A stretch of DNA of 64,000 bases. Origin: Talinum fruticosum (taxonomy: Eukaryota; Streptophyta; Magnoliopsida; Caryophyllales; Talinaceae). Location: positions 4,188,501 through 4,252,500 of the forward strand of contig JAITYX010000025.1 in NCBI GenBank assembly GCA_021018815.1, in the 5' to 3' direction. Shown in pieces: positions 11,129-23,226 of this stretch (within the stretch, counting starts at the first letter, position 1; the number at the start of each line of letters is the position of its first letter). Under the pieces are notes generated by a model. The model saw nothing but the letters and a program-made list of their open reading frames with translations. It did no database searches and had not been told where the DNA came from. The position numbers were made by a program, and so were the translations under genes.

Positions 11129-12157
11129 TATAGACACCTAAAAAGTTTCGTCCTTTATCTTTTTGTACATGTTATTCTATTAACCCAATGATGAAATCTC
11201 GAGTCCTGTTTGAGGATTTAGATCTCGTACTTGTGATCGATTGGTGCGACATAAGCTAGTAAACCACAAAAACCGTCAACACCAAATAAATAGCCTTTTG
11301 CTTTGTGTCGGTCCACATTTCCTCTTTTCTTTCAGATGATCCAAGAACCGGTCCGAGCCTTTAGAGACGATGGAGTCCAAGGTTACGCACGAAAGCTCGA
11401 TCCGGGTCCGCCGGGTAGTGGTTCCTACACCAATGCAATTTTTGGTTTTTTTGGTTTCGTGTCTTTTTCTTTTCTTTTGCTTTCATTCATACCTTTGCCC
11501 CGAATCGATTCTCGGTTCTAAGGTCAATGAAGTCATTTTTAATGTTTTTCAGTCTTAGTTTCTCCCACACTAAGATTGGAAAAGTAAACTTTACTTTGTT
11601 TTGTTAGTTTTTCATTCCTAAAAACTAACTCGCGACTCCTATTTTCGCTTTAGTTCTTCAATATTGCTTCTCGGTTTTTTTTTACTGAATGATAAAAAAG
11701 AGATTTTGGATCTTCCTACCAAGCCGGAGGCCGAGGCTGACTTCTTCATTCGTGGCGCCTAGTCGGCATCGCCGACCACCAGGTGGAGGCTGCTGCTTGT
11801 ACCTAGTGTTTAGCAGCGGTGGCTCGGGTCCAAACCAGTGTTTTTACACCAAATTGGCCCTAAAGCCTCACGATAAAAACAGAAACCTTAATTTTCTTTA
11901 TTGTTCGGTTAGGAAATAATATCACGGTAGTTCTAAAAATAATTTTTACAATAAAATAATTATTAAAGGGCCGAGTCAATCTGATTTAATTATTTTCAAC
12001 TTAATTGAATAAAAATCGGGAATCTTAATAAGAGGTTCACCCCGCCTTTCCAAATCCATCTTTAATAAATAAGCTTTCAGATATCATTCAAAATCAAAGA
12101 GACTCGACCTTCGTGGGGAAAGTCGATCCCGGTGGTGTTGTGGCCGTGGTTCCTACA
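11129..12157 (+). repeat. Tat/Ogre-type LTR (1,029 bp) inserted in the plus PMD copy
   Basis: It begins TATAGACACCTAAAAAG and ends GGTTCCTACA, matching in order the longer LTR at 48,865-50,639 (TGTAGACACCTAAAAAG ... GGTTCCTACG). The likely ancestral ends TGTAG...CTACA form the usual short inverted repeat. No primer-binding site follows; PMD exon sequence resumes at once. This fits a solo LTR or a truncated copy. The five bases on either side (CTAAC and TGATC) do not match, so no target duplication is visible. Confidence 0.7.
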
Positions 12158-12598
12158 TGATCTTGCCAACTTTACGGCTGACTTTGAGCTAGTGTAATGC
12201 TCACTTTATTGAGCTTTTAGTATATGTGGTAATTGCTCCATTATTTTTGCAGAGATGTTGGTCTAGAACGTCTTCTTCGGGAGGCCTCCTTGGTGGTCCC
12301 GGAGTTTAAACGCATCCATTTGGCTAATAAGCACCTTTTGGTGACTAGTTCTTCCGGTGCCGGGCCTAGCTTTTCTGAAGAATACATGGATGTTCAACAT
12401 CTTCACGCAGTTGATCGGCATAGGAACCTAATTTACGTCCACCAGGTGTCTTAAAGTGGGCCTTCTCACGGAGCTTCTCAATCTTCGGACCGTGGGGCTA
12501 ACTCTTTGCACAGTGGTGGTGATGGTCGATTTTCCATGTCTATCTTGGAGGACTTCGGGAATTATATCTTCGATAATGCTTCCGATGGCGAAGATTGA
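12158..12598 (+). pseudogene. PMD gene last exons, plus copy
   Basis: This is homologous to the 3' end of the minus-strand PMD gene. The order is partial exon (12,158 to about 12,192), an intron containing TATTGAGCTTTTAGTA, an acceptor TTTTTGCAG at about 12,252, then an exon encoding GLERLLREASLVVPEF and ending SILEDFGNYIFDNASDGED with stop TGA at 12,596. The upstream exons are missing or displaced by the LTR. The open frame contains one stop (about 12,452). It shares intron position with the minus copy but differs in many bases. Confidence 0.65.
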
Positions 12599-13135
12599 GT
12601 GATCCCTTGTAGGGTGCTTTTGTTATTTAGCATTTAATATTTTGTAAACTTCTTTGACTCTATGCAATAAGATGGAATGCAAAGACTCAATTCTAAAAAT
12701 GGTTTGTTTTATTAATATGATGCAAAAAATCTTAGAAAAAATTTCAAAGACAAATCAAAAAAGAAAAAATCACTAGCCCCATTCCCCCAAAAGAAAATAA
12801 TAAAAATGAAAATGAGAAACTGTAAATGGACGGTCCGGAATAATATTACTTGACCAAAAATGGGCGGGGCAGTAACAAATAATGGCCCAAGAAGTGCTTG
12901 GTCCAAAAGAAAAAGGTGAATCGGTCAGTCTAAGGTCCTAGCCGGTGCGAGTCATGTAGAAAACCCAAGTGCGAGTGAACTCAAGTGGTTGTTGTGTAGT
13001 AGGACTTTGATCCTGGAACTACTAAAAATGGGACCCTCGCTTAATACCTGAAATTGTGCCTTCTTAACTTTGTTTTGCGAAGCCTCAAACAAAGTTTCTA
13101 TGAAAATTTCCCAGTGCCTTTAATTTCCTTCAAAG
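12599..13135 (+). other. Spacer, plus copy
   Basis: Non-coding spacer matching 7,421-7,909 in inverted orientation, including the purine-rich block at about 12,775-12,805. No gene seen. Confidence 0.5.
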
Positions 13136-14711
13136 ATGAACATCATGATCGACTTATCTCATTGCATGCACGAGATGACAAATATTGAGAGGGTAGGCGT
13201 GTCACAATATGGGCTGAATACTTTATTTAGTATTCGCCAATTGAAAGTCTATTGGACTTTCTTAAGGGTTGCTGTGGCCTACTCGGATTCTCACCAACAC
13301 ATTTTAGGTTTGGCGATAAGGAATTGTGTCCCCTGCCTAAAGAGTTTTATGTTATTCGAGCATCGAACGCGTACAAAACTTGTCGTGCCCAAATCCTTTG
13401 AATATCCGCACGAAACCTACAAATACCTTCTGAAGTTGAACAACAGGAATCTAGGCTAGATTCTTATCGGGAATCGGGTGAACCTAATGCACCTGATGAA
13501 ACAATATTGTCCGAAGTACGCCTCAGCAGAGTCCATCATCATCCTAAGACGGCGAGCTATCATCACCTGCCCGATAGGTAGTTTCCCACTGGTAGGAGGC
13601 CATAGAGAGATGGCGCCGGTGGCATTATTGAGCAACTAGAAGATTACCGTTCCTTGACGCCACCGACGGTTGCTCAAACTATTATAGGCTTTGACTCGGT
13701 TGAGGCTGATCCGGTGGAGAACTTTACTCGGGAACCCCCTGTTCTTGCAGGTAAGCAAACAATAATAACCAACAGCAAAAAGTGGGAACCGGTCGTCGTT
13801 GCCGGCCAAAAGAGGGTTGTCCGGCACCGCCGAGGCTTAAAAGCCTCCAATTTTATGCTGAAACTCTGTATTTTTGCCTTGTTAACCTCTCTCTCTCTTT
13901 TTTATTTATTTGTATGTTTATTGTTGCTCCTGTTGGGCCATAAATAAGGTTGAATTTGACCGTGCAGAACTCTTATTATACATTTTTTAATCTCTGGTGT
14001 GCAGATTTGGTTAATGGAGCATCTACAACTAATTCAGGCTCTTAAAAGAGTGGATGCATATCTGCCGATACACTTCCAGCAGCAAAAGCACTTAGATGTG
14101 GTAATCGACCACCCTGCTTCCTAGTGGGAGGAATATCTTAAAAATCATAGCAATACCATAGGATGGTACATTGCACACTTGGAAAAGTGTCCCAATTTAG
14201 GACATATACCGGATAACCTTTTGTATGCCTGCTGGGTCTAAAAACCAGTACTTATTACTTCCCGGTTTGTGTATTACGAAAAATAGGAAGAGAGCCGACA
14301 ATTTTCCTTCTAGACTGTATTTGGGCTGCTACCTTTGAACTATTCGAAGGTTTTGGCAATTCTAGGTATGTTAAATCGTGGCCTAAATATTTGGTGAACC
14401 TGTTGAAGTTGTTGAAAAATGCAGGTGAGCCAAGCTGCTACTATATCTACATATTATCTAGAGTGGATAATAGAAGTGGACCCCAAACCATACAAGACTC
14501 CGAGGGATCGAGAGCCAGATCCCCAAGGAGCTGTTCCTGCTATTGCAGCATTCCAAATTCGCAAAGCAAACGCTCGGGTAGACGAACGAGGTCACGAAGA
14601 GAATATGAAGCTAAGGAAGCGAAAGAGATAAGGGCTCGCAGAATTGAGGAGCTAAAGAAGCGTACCCAAGATGATGGAGCCGAGTCTAGTGATCCAATGG
14701 GAAGAAAGTGA
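13136..14711 (+). pseudogene. DUF7745-like / PMD-associated ORF remnant, plus copy
   Basis: The first exon spans about 13,136-13,750 in shifting frames. It includes FGDKELCPLPKEFYVIR near 13,310 and, near 13,655-13,715, TVAQTIIGFDSVEAD, and ends before a GTAAGC donor at 13,751. An intron of about 254 bp ends at GTGCAG, and exon two starts at 14,005 with WLMEHLQLIQ. The C-terminal part (about 14,419-14,711) is rich in Arg, Lys and Glu and may be helical. Stops in the middle of both exons show decay. The minus copy at 6,236-7,420 has an intron at the same place, so the gene was probably spliced before the two copies separated. Confidence 0.6.
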
Positions 14712-15167
14712 AAAAACACTAGGGCTTAGTTTTTAGAGACAACTTTTAGAAAGAAACAAAATAATTGAGGAACATCAGTTTTACCTCTTTAGAACAATTT
14801 TATTTTTTATAAGTAGTGTGCTTGTTTTTCCCTATTTATTAGCTATGTATCCAGGTAAGTATTAGGCTTACCTTTATATTAAATAAAAGTTAGTTTTATG
14901 CTCACTCTTATGCTTTATTATTTTTATCGCTCACCTAGAGGCATAAGTAAATAAATTGGACCGGCCTTAAAAATTAATTTAAGCGATTAAAGAAACATGT
15001 GGACCATCTTGTTGGACTGCCCAAAAGAAAATAACAATTAATTAATAAGTCCGTCTAATTGGACCGCCAGGATAAATAATTTACAGAGTTAAAACCAGGA
15101 GAGGAAAAAGATGTTCGGCCTGGCCGAGTACCGTTGTCCTGAGCTTGGCCCACTATTTAGGGTCATG
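14712..15167. other. Non-coding, probably 3' region of a Tat-type element
   Basis: AT-rich sequence downstream (minus sense) of the integrase end. It has GGNCCGGTCCAA-like repeats near 14,958 and 15,056 but no gene or LTR end I can define. Confidence 0.3.
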
Positions 15168-15742
15168 TTAAACGTAATATTTCTTCACTTGATCCAAGTT
15201 TGTGTATTGAAAGATCTCTTTACCATCCATATCAATCAATTTTACTGCCTCGCCTGACAGTATTTGAGTAAGCACAAATGCCCCTTGCCGGTTAGGACTA
15301 AACTTCCCTCGAGGATCCTGGATCGGTGCTCTAATCTCCTTAAGGATTAAATCCTGAATTTGCAGATTTCGAGTGTTCACTTTTTTGTTAAATGCCCTTA
15401 ATATACGTGCCTAGTATAGTTGGACATTATGTAAGGCGTTAAGGCGCTTTTTACCCAGCAACACTAACTCGCTTAGCGTGCTTTAGTACACTTGTACATC
15501 TTGAATCTGACTCTTGGCAATGATTTGCAATGAGGGGATGGAAAATTCTATTTGAAGGATTACTTCCATGCCATATACTAGGGAGTAAGGTGTTGCTCTC
15601 ATAGAGGTCTTAATGGAGGTTCGATAAACCCATATAGCGAAGGTCAACTTGTTAGGCCAATCGTTATAGCTGACAGCCATCTTCTCCACTATTTTATGAA
15701 TATTCTTGTTGGCTGCCTCGACTGCTCCGTTGTTCTTAGGAC
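15168..15742 (-). pseudogene. Ty3/gypsy (Tat/Ogre-type) integrase, C-terminal end
   Basis: Minus-strand translation starts at the break with PKNNGAVEAANKNI, the end of the integrase core that carries the third catalytic acidic residue. It continues with YRTSIKTSMRATPYSLVYGM, the typical post-core segment, and ends GKFSPNRQGAFVL, DMDGKEIF and VKKYYV with stop at 15,168-15,170. Tat/Ogre integrases have this C-terminal pattern. A stop near 15,483 and a frame change show decay. The 5' part of pol is absent because an LTR starting TGTAATGCCCC joins at 15,743. Confidence 0.85.
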
Positions 15743-15960
15743 TGTAATGCCCCGACCTTAACCCAATACATTAACAAAGATTAATAAATACTAATGAGCG
15801 CGTGCACTTCAATTCACACTTTCATTTTTTATGATCATATATATATATATATTATGTACTTGTACAAGTAACCATTTTACGTGTTGTAGGACTCGGATGA
15901 TGATAACGACGCTTGGCCAAAAATAAATAAATAAATAAATGAGCAAATAAATTATGCTTT

Positions 15961-16069
<109 letters not shown>

Positions 16070-16984
16070 GACATTATTGGAATCATAATAACAATAATTC
16101 ATATGCCTAAAGTTTGCAAATAATTATTCAATGTTGGGAATTCCTAAAACCGACATTCTTTTAATTTGGGCTTAGATATTAGGTTATTTAGGCTTGTAGA
16201 GAGTAGAGGGCGAAATAACCAAGCAAATGAAAAATAAAATAAAATAAAAATAAAAGAGAAGGCTGAAATTCTGATGGAGGAGAGAGAAATTTCAGATTTT
16301 GATTTTGGTTATTTAAGCCCTAAAAACCTCAAAAACTCAATCTTCATCATTTGTTCTCTTTCCCAAAGGAACCATCTCCCTCACTCAATCCCCTTTCTGC
16401 TGCCAGACTAGCCCCCTGCCAACCACCGCCGCTAGTAGCGCCGGCCGCCGCCACCGGATCCACCTGCCGCTGGCCACCGTGAGGTTTCCTCTGCTGCACT
16501 TGCTGCTGCTACTGCTGCACCTGCTGCCTGTTGCTGCACCTGCCGCCAGCCAGCCACCATCACCACCGGTCGCCGCTTCCCACCGCCGCCAACCACCACT
16601 AGTCACCGGAGCTCCGATCAGCCACCCCTTCCACCATAAAAACCCTCATTTTTCTTGTAGGTTTTGGGTAAAAACCTCAACCTTCAACTAATTAATTCCT
16701 TGAATTTTTTAAAAATAATTAGTTAGATGTTGCATGCAAGGGATTATTGTGTAAAATCAGATTACATAGTTAATAGTATGCTTTTGGGGATTGTTGATTG
16801 GAAACGTTAACTCGGGTTGCCGAAATCTTGGTATGAGAAGTAATTATCTTGCATGTGCTTTTAATGGGTTTTAGTGGGCTAATATGATAGTTAAAATGAT
16901 GGAAAATGTGTAAAGTAAACCTTTCATAGAGATATCACAAGACAAAAAAATTCGTAAAGCATAAGAAAGTGGAGTTGGAAGACT

Positions 16985-17190
16985 CTGCCACCCACCACGG
17001 GTGTCCCCACAGCATGTGGGATAGACCGTGGTGTTCAGCAGTGAGATAATTGACCCAAAACACCCACCACAGGTGCTCCCACAGGCCGTGGGATAACCCG
17101 TGGTGGCCACCAGAAGTCCCCACTGACCATGGGAAGGCCCTTGATGATCTCTAGAACCAGCCATTGACCACCACTAGCCGTGGGGAGGTG
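16985..17190. repeat. Degenerate duplication with CCACCACGG / CCGTGG cores
   Basis: Two to three imperfect copies of a block of about 70 bp contain CCCACCACRGGTG, CCCACAG and YCCGTGGTG in the same order. Because CCACGG and CCGTGG are reverse complements, each block can also fold into a hairpin. Confidence 0.6.
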
Positions 17191-17270
17191 CGTGATGACT
17201 TCCAAAGCAAAGAAAATTTGGTTTTCGTGATGACTCGAGTTTATTAGAAAATTTTGGAGGAAGAGATTAA

Positions 17271-18361
17271 CTAAAGTGCGAATGCATGTTGTCCTATGAG
17301 GATATAGATTAAAATTGTGAATTAAGGAGAATAGGTAAACAGAAGATTGAGTATGACACAAATGACTTTTGCTTAAGTAATGTGTTTTGCAATATTGTTC
17401 AACAATAAATCCAGCAATCTTCTAGTCTTTTGAAGTGACTTCTATTTATAGATGACCAAGCAGAGTGATCATTGTGTCTTTGTTCTGCACTAAAGTCTTT
17501 ACTTGGTCATTGTAACAACTCTTCTGAGTCACTCAGAAAAGATCCGTTGGGATGTGAATATTGTGCACCGACTCTTTTCTCTAAAAGGTGCTCCAGTCAA
17601 CTGGTGATGACTGAAAAGCAAGCTGCAAGCCACCGTTGAGCCTAGCCTTGGAGTTTTCCAGTTTTGGAAACAGACAAACCTGACGCGATGCCTGAGTCGT
17701 GTTCAGAAGAAGATAAAGCTTGTCTATTGGTGATTTACAGCTAGAAGCCGACTACCTTTGTATTTCAAAAACTGTGATAACCTCGTTTGAATAACCTACA
17801 AAAGTAAACAACTTTGATTCTCAAAGTATAAAATACTTTGGTCCAAGATTGGGCACAAATAATAGTTAAATTAAGACAATTAAGTGCATAATTATTTTTG
17901 GCCTAGAGGAGTGGAATTTTCTTAGTCTAATATTCAATATACTCAAATTCCATCAGAGTCAATCCTAAGGATGATCAAGTCAAAAGAATAGAACATCAGA
18001 GTATAACAACTTGATCTGGAAAAATAATTATCAAACAAACAAACAGACTTAGAAAAAGGAATTACCACTGTAATTCACTTTGCGTTACAATATGCAGTCA
18101 GAACTCATAATAAGAGAGTTAGAGAAATTATTTGAACATGTGATAGTTCAGAGTGATGTTTGAGTGAATAAGAAACATCAGTGTAGAAGATATACAATAA
18201 TGTGATTTCTGAGTGACTCAGAAACGAATGAAAACTTATACAAGAGTTTGTATAGCACTCAAAATGACTTGAAATCAAAATTTACGAGAGATACGATTTA
18301 TACCTAAATCTTCATGTGATACTCAGAATGACTTAGAGTTAGAATTTGAGTCTTGTGTAAT
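17271..18361 (-). repeat. Sirevirus LTR piece in inverted orientation (U3 side)
   Basis: This stretch matches the first 1.1 kb of the Sirevirus LTR but in the opposite orientation to element C. The LTR start (TGAAGACTC-like) is degenerate near 18,355 and the TATA box complement TCTATTTATA is at 17,441-17,450. The end portion of the same LTR follows in plus orientation from 18,362. The two pieces together represent nearly one LTR. The left limit near 17,270 is approximate. Confidence 0.65.
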
Positions 18362-18756
18362 CGTTAACTTAGGTTAGTTGTCCCTACCTGTAACGATCAT
18401 CTCAGTTATTACTACAATAGATAAGGGAATTTCTATGTCTAGAAAAACTTGTATTGAATTGTCTAAGGGTGCAATTATGTAAGAGTCAATCCTTGTATTT
18501 CATGGATTCAAAATACTAGATTGGACTTGGTGTATGGATTGACACTGACCATGGTTTTCTACAGCAGGAGGGTTTCTATGTATCTTCTGAGTTCTATCTT
18601 TCCGAGTTCATTATAGACTCAGAATTATCTTCTAAGTTCATACTTTACAGAAAATTTTTTTATTCCGCAAAATTTCCTTCTAACCCTATTCATTCCCCCG
18701 GTTTAGGGTGATTCATACTCATAAGAACAAACCTTCAATTTGTATTAGAGCCTAGC
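18362..18756 (+). repeat. 5' LTR end and primer-binding site of element C
   Basis: 18,362-18,737 is the last 376 bp of the LTR, ending AACAAACCTTCA. It is followed by ATTTGTATTAGAGCC, a degenerate form of the tRNA-iMet-complementary site TGGTATCAGAGCC used by copia elements. The same boundary (CCTTCA then ATTAGTATC) is present in A, B and G. Confidence 0.8.
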
Positions 18757-18825
18757 ATTTTCAAAGGATCTAACAAATCCAAGGTTTAATGATTAGATAG
18801 ATCTTAACTATTGAAAGTTCGATGC

Positions 18826-19870
18826 AGCAAGATCTTTCACCAGACCACCCAAGTTCAAGGGATCAAACTTCGCTCACTAGAAGAAGATCATGGAGTGCTT
18901 CATCCATGATTATGATGAGGAGGTTATGAACATCATCTGTAGTGGCAACTACATTCTTACCAAGATAGGAGGAACTTGTCCAGTACCCAATGTAAAGTCT
19001 TAGTTCACCACTGAAGAAAACGAGAAGTACATGAAGAACTTCAAGGCACTAATGTGTTTAATCAACTCAATAGAATACAACAGAGTATCTGCTTGTGATA
19101 CAACCAAAGAAGTTTGGGATACACTGGTTACTTCATATGAAGCTACCAGTCAAGTTAAGCAAGCTAAGATAAGTCAGTATATCTACAGGCATGAAATGTT
19201 GAAGATAGAGACTGATGAGAACATAACTCAAATATACATTCGCTTCAATGACATTATCAATAATCTCAAGTCTCTTGGAAAGAAGATGACTCATGAAGAT
19301 GTCGTTAGAAAGATTCTAAGCAGTCTACCCAAGAGATGATGGGGTCCCAAGGTGATAGCTATAGAGGAAGCTCAGGACCTGTCTCAACTAAAGCCAGATG
19401 AGCTCCTTAGGAAACTACCAATCCATGAGTTACATCTAGAGGAAGAAGAAGTTGAGGTTAGTACCAAAAGAAACATTACTCTCAAAGCCTAAGAGGAACA
19501 AGTTCCGAGTCCGAGCTACTCAGATTCTGAAGAAGATCCCATTACACTTCTAGCCGGAGGATTTAAGAAAATGATGAAAAATAAAAAGTGGCATGAGAAG
19601 CCGAAGTAAGAGTTCTACAAGAAGGACAAAAAGGTAAATTCTTATGCTCTTCAAATTTGTCTTTAACTAAGAACTATAGTTGTTTGATTGTGACAGCAAA
19701 GACCACATAGTCAAACATTGTCCAAAGAGAAATAAGAAAAAGGTTATGGTAGCCACCTGAAGGGATGATGAGTCAGAAGAAGATGATGACACGGATGATG
19801 AATCAAAGTTTCCAATGGCCTTATTAGACTCACAAGGTTCCGAGTCGAAAGCGATGCATCAAATGCTGAG
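18826..19870 (+). pseudogene. Gag of element C
   Basis: Gag would coat the RNA genome in virus-like particles. The clearest segment is 19,031-19,339, which has the copia UBN2-type capsid pattern EVWDTLVTSYEATSQVKQAK and KMTHEDVVRKILSSLPKR. Downstream are an acidic region and a zinc-knuckle remnant near 19,683-19,725 reading LFDCDSKDHIVKHC, where the first Cys is Leu. The usual start codon (as in B at 36,819) is lost, and stops occur at about 19,004, 19,337 and 19,490. Confidence 0.8.
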
Positions 19871-20960
19871 GAAACACTTCCCCAAGATGTAATAAATTAC
19901 TTCCTCAAGTTCTCCAAGCATGATCTTGCTAGATATATTTTTACCTTAGAGGAGAAGTCCAATTCTAAATCTTCTAAATTCAAAGAGAAACTAAATTCTC
20001 TTAATGCAGAGAACACCTCTTTGAAAATTGATTTATAAAAATTAAGACAAAACCTGAAGATACTTGAAACAAGTACTGAACTTAATGAGACCGAGTCTAA
20101 CCGCCTCGAGAATAGAGAATGAGCAATTGAAACAAAAGGTCAATGACTCTGAAGAGTTGGTTTTAAAACTTACTGAAGGTCATAAAAACTTTGATTTATT
20201 ACTTGGTTCTTAGTGTGTCTCTTTTTGAAAAGGACTTGGATACAATGCTGAAGAGGAAGATAATTCCTATAAAAATCTTTTCAAAAATGATTCTAGAACC
20301 ATTAAGTTTAGGAATCCTAAGCATGGTCCCATTCATTCAAAAGGAAAGGGACTGAGCCCGGACTAGTGTTTATGAAAAAGTCTTCTCAACCTGTTTATAA
20401 AAAGAGAGGATTTCAAAAGAAAGACACACAAATTCATTTGTTAAGAAAGAAGATTCAGAATCAGACTAAACCTAAAATCATTCAAATTTGGGTTCCCAAA
20501 AGTGCACTTCCTCAGAAAATGACAACAATAAAGACAGTTATTCGATTTGTGAGAGGAAGTAAGAAGAGTTAGTTTGTTTATGTTTTTGCGAGGCAACTCA
20601 GAAAATAAAAGGTTACTGCTATTTAAATAGTAGATGTCACGCCATATGTGTAGAGATTCAAGACTCTTATTAGCACTTGAACACATGAGAGGAGGAAAAG
20701 TCATATTTGGAGATAATAACAAGGGCATGATAGTTGGAATTGGCAGAATTGGTTAAGGAGACAATCCAGTTACTCTAGTGTATCTTATTAAAGGAGTCAG
20801 GTACAATCTTCCGAGTATCTCTCAAGCTGTGTCACAAAGGTCAAGAGGTAAGATTCACTTAGACCAACTACTTCATTTCTGATGCAGCTACCAAAGAAAT
20901 AAAGCTCTTAGGTCTAAGGTTACGTAGCACATACACTATTCCTCTTTCTGATTCAAGTCA
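19871..20960 (+). pseudogene. Gag tail, linker and protease remnant of element C
   Basis: Decayed coding sequence matching the coiled-coil gag tail (about 19,950-20,200), a basic segment (20,366-20,572, KKRGFQKKDTQIHLL) and the protease region (about 20,590-20,760) of the sister elements. The DSG catalytic motif is not recognisable: the equivalent residues near 20,620 read NSRC. Many stops. Confidence 0.6.
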
Positions 20961-21967
20961 AGATTTGTCATGTTTAAAAGCTTCATTGAATGATGATTCA
21001 TGGACATGACATCGTGCATTAGGTCATATTAGCATGCATAAGATCAAGAAACTTGCATCTCATGGATTAGTCAGAGGGCTTCCTAATTGCTCATTTAAGA
21101 AAGATAAAATTTGTTATGCATGCTCAAAAGGAAAACAAGTTAGATTATCTTTTAAGCCACTCAAGACAGATATCGCATCGAAAGTGCCTAAATTTATACA
21201 TATGGATTTGTGTGGTCAAATTCTTGTTAAAAGCTTAGGAGGTAAATCATATGTGCTAGTTATTGTTGATGATTACTCACGATTTACCTGATCGTGTTTT
21301 AAGAAGAAAAAAATGAAGCATTCAAAGAGTTCACTGAGATCTGTAAGAAAATACAAGTTGAGTCCGAGATTCATATCACAAGAATTCGAGCTGACCATGG
21401 AAGGGAGTTTGATTACTCGGAATTTGCAGACCATTGTGAAAAGAATGACATCTCTCATAACTTCTCAGCACGCAGAACTCCTCAACAAAATGGAGTAGTG
21501 GAGAGAAAGAATAGAACACTTGAAGAAATAGGAAGGGCGATGATGATTGAAAATGATCTACCTTACTATTTCGGGGTTGAGGCAATAACTACAACAAACT
21601 ACACTTTCAACGAGATGCCTCATTCGACCCATTCTTCAGAAGACATCCTATGAGGTATACAAAGGGAAAAGCCTAATATTTTGTACTTCAAACCATTCGG
21701 ATGTAAATGCTTTGTGCATAACAATGGTAAGAAACATATGACCAAATTTGATGCAAGGTCGGATGAAGGTATCTTTCTTGGTTATTCTTCATATACCAAA
21801 GCTTATAGAATCTTTAACAAGAGAACTAACAAAGCGAAAGACTGTTTCCATGCTATCTTCGATCAAATTGATCATGGCAGAATAAGTGAAATCCACCTTC
21901 TTAGATCTCAACTCAATCGAGATGAAGATGACATAGTGGAGGTTAAGCTCGGAATGCACAAAAGATA
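20961..21967 (+). pseudogene. Integrase of element C (GAG-pre-integrase and core)
   Basis: 21,034-21,291 encodes the pre-integrase HHCC-type segment with CSFKKDKICYACSKGKQ and then the core start GGKSYVLVIVDDYSRFT. After a stop at 21,289 the core continues with RADHGREFD near 21,390 and TPQQNGVVERKNRTLEE at 21,480-21,530. The C-terminal part at 21,681-21,967 has KPFGCKCFVHNNGK and DEGIFLGYSS. The three acidic catalytic positions can still be read but in different frames. Copia order (integrase before reverse transcriptase) is kept. Confidence 0.85.
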
Positions 21968-23226
21968 AGGGACTGAGCTAACTCATAATGAGCCAGTTCA
22001 ATAACAAGCTTAGACCACTAAAGAATAAGCTAATGAAGAAAATCAACAAGCTGAACAAGCTGAACAACATAACATTCAACCATCAAATCTAGTAAATCAT
22101 AGGACAGATAAAGCTTTCAAATATGCATCTAATCACCCACCCGAGAACATTATCTCGGACATCAATAGGGGTAAAAGCTCGTTCTTTATTGCAAAACTTG
22201 TATGCATTTTCAGCATTCATTTCATTAATTGAACCTAACAATGTACTAGAACCACTACTTGAACCTGAATGGGTAGGGGCCATGTAAGATGAACTATCTA
22301 AATTTTAAAGAAACCAAGTCTTAACTCCGAGAAAACCACCCTTTGACAACCGAGTTATAGGAACCAAATGGGTATTCAAAAACAAAGCTGGATGAGGGAG
22401 GATTGGTAGTCGAAAGAAAGCTAGATTAGTTGCTCAAGGCTATAACCAAGAAGAGGGAATTGATTGTGGGGAAACATTTACACATGTTGCTAGGATTGAA
22501 GTAATCGTAATTCTGGTAGCTTTTGCATCCAACATGAACATTACATTATGTCAAATGGATGTTAAGTGTGCATTTCGAATGGTTTTATTCAAGAAGAAGT
22601 TTATGTTAAGCAACCTCGTGGATTTGAAAACTCTCAATTTCTTAATCATGTTTTCAAAATTACAAAAGGATGTATGGTTTTAAACAAGCTCCAAGAGCTT
22701 AGTATGAAAGACTAAGTAGTTTCTTGGTTGAAAATGATTCAAAAGAGGTCTTATTGACAAAACTCTCTACACAAAAATGAAGGGGAATGATTTTCTCATT
22801 ATTCAGATTTATGTTGATGACATTATATTTGCAGCGACTAATGAAACTCTTTGCTAAGAGTTTTATGAGATAGTGAGACAGGAGTTCCAAATGACTATGA
22901 TGGGAGAACTCAATTTCTTTCTTGGATTGCAAATCATGTAAGAGAAAGATGGCATCCATCTTCATCAGTCCAAAAACACCAAGGAATTACTCAAGAAATA
23001 TAAGTTTCAAGATGTCAAACATGCAGCAACACCAATGAGTAGCGAGAACCAAACTGGAGTCACATGAGAAAGGTAATGTTGTAGATCGAAACTCTATAGA
23101 GGTATGATTGGATCTATACTTCATCTTACATATAGTAGGACAGATATTATATTTAGTGTCTACGTATGTGCAAGATTTCAACCTAATCCAAAAGAATCAT
23201 ATCTCATTATGGTGAAGAGAATTTTA

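Noticed and set aside
16385..16691. GC-rich ORFs on both strands
   Set aside because: CCG/CTG-rich leader of an LTR-like sequence; no homology or codon bias that I recognise.
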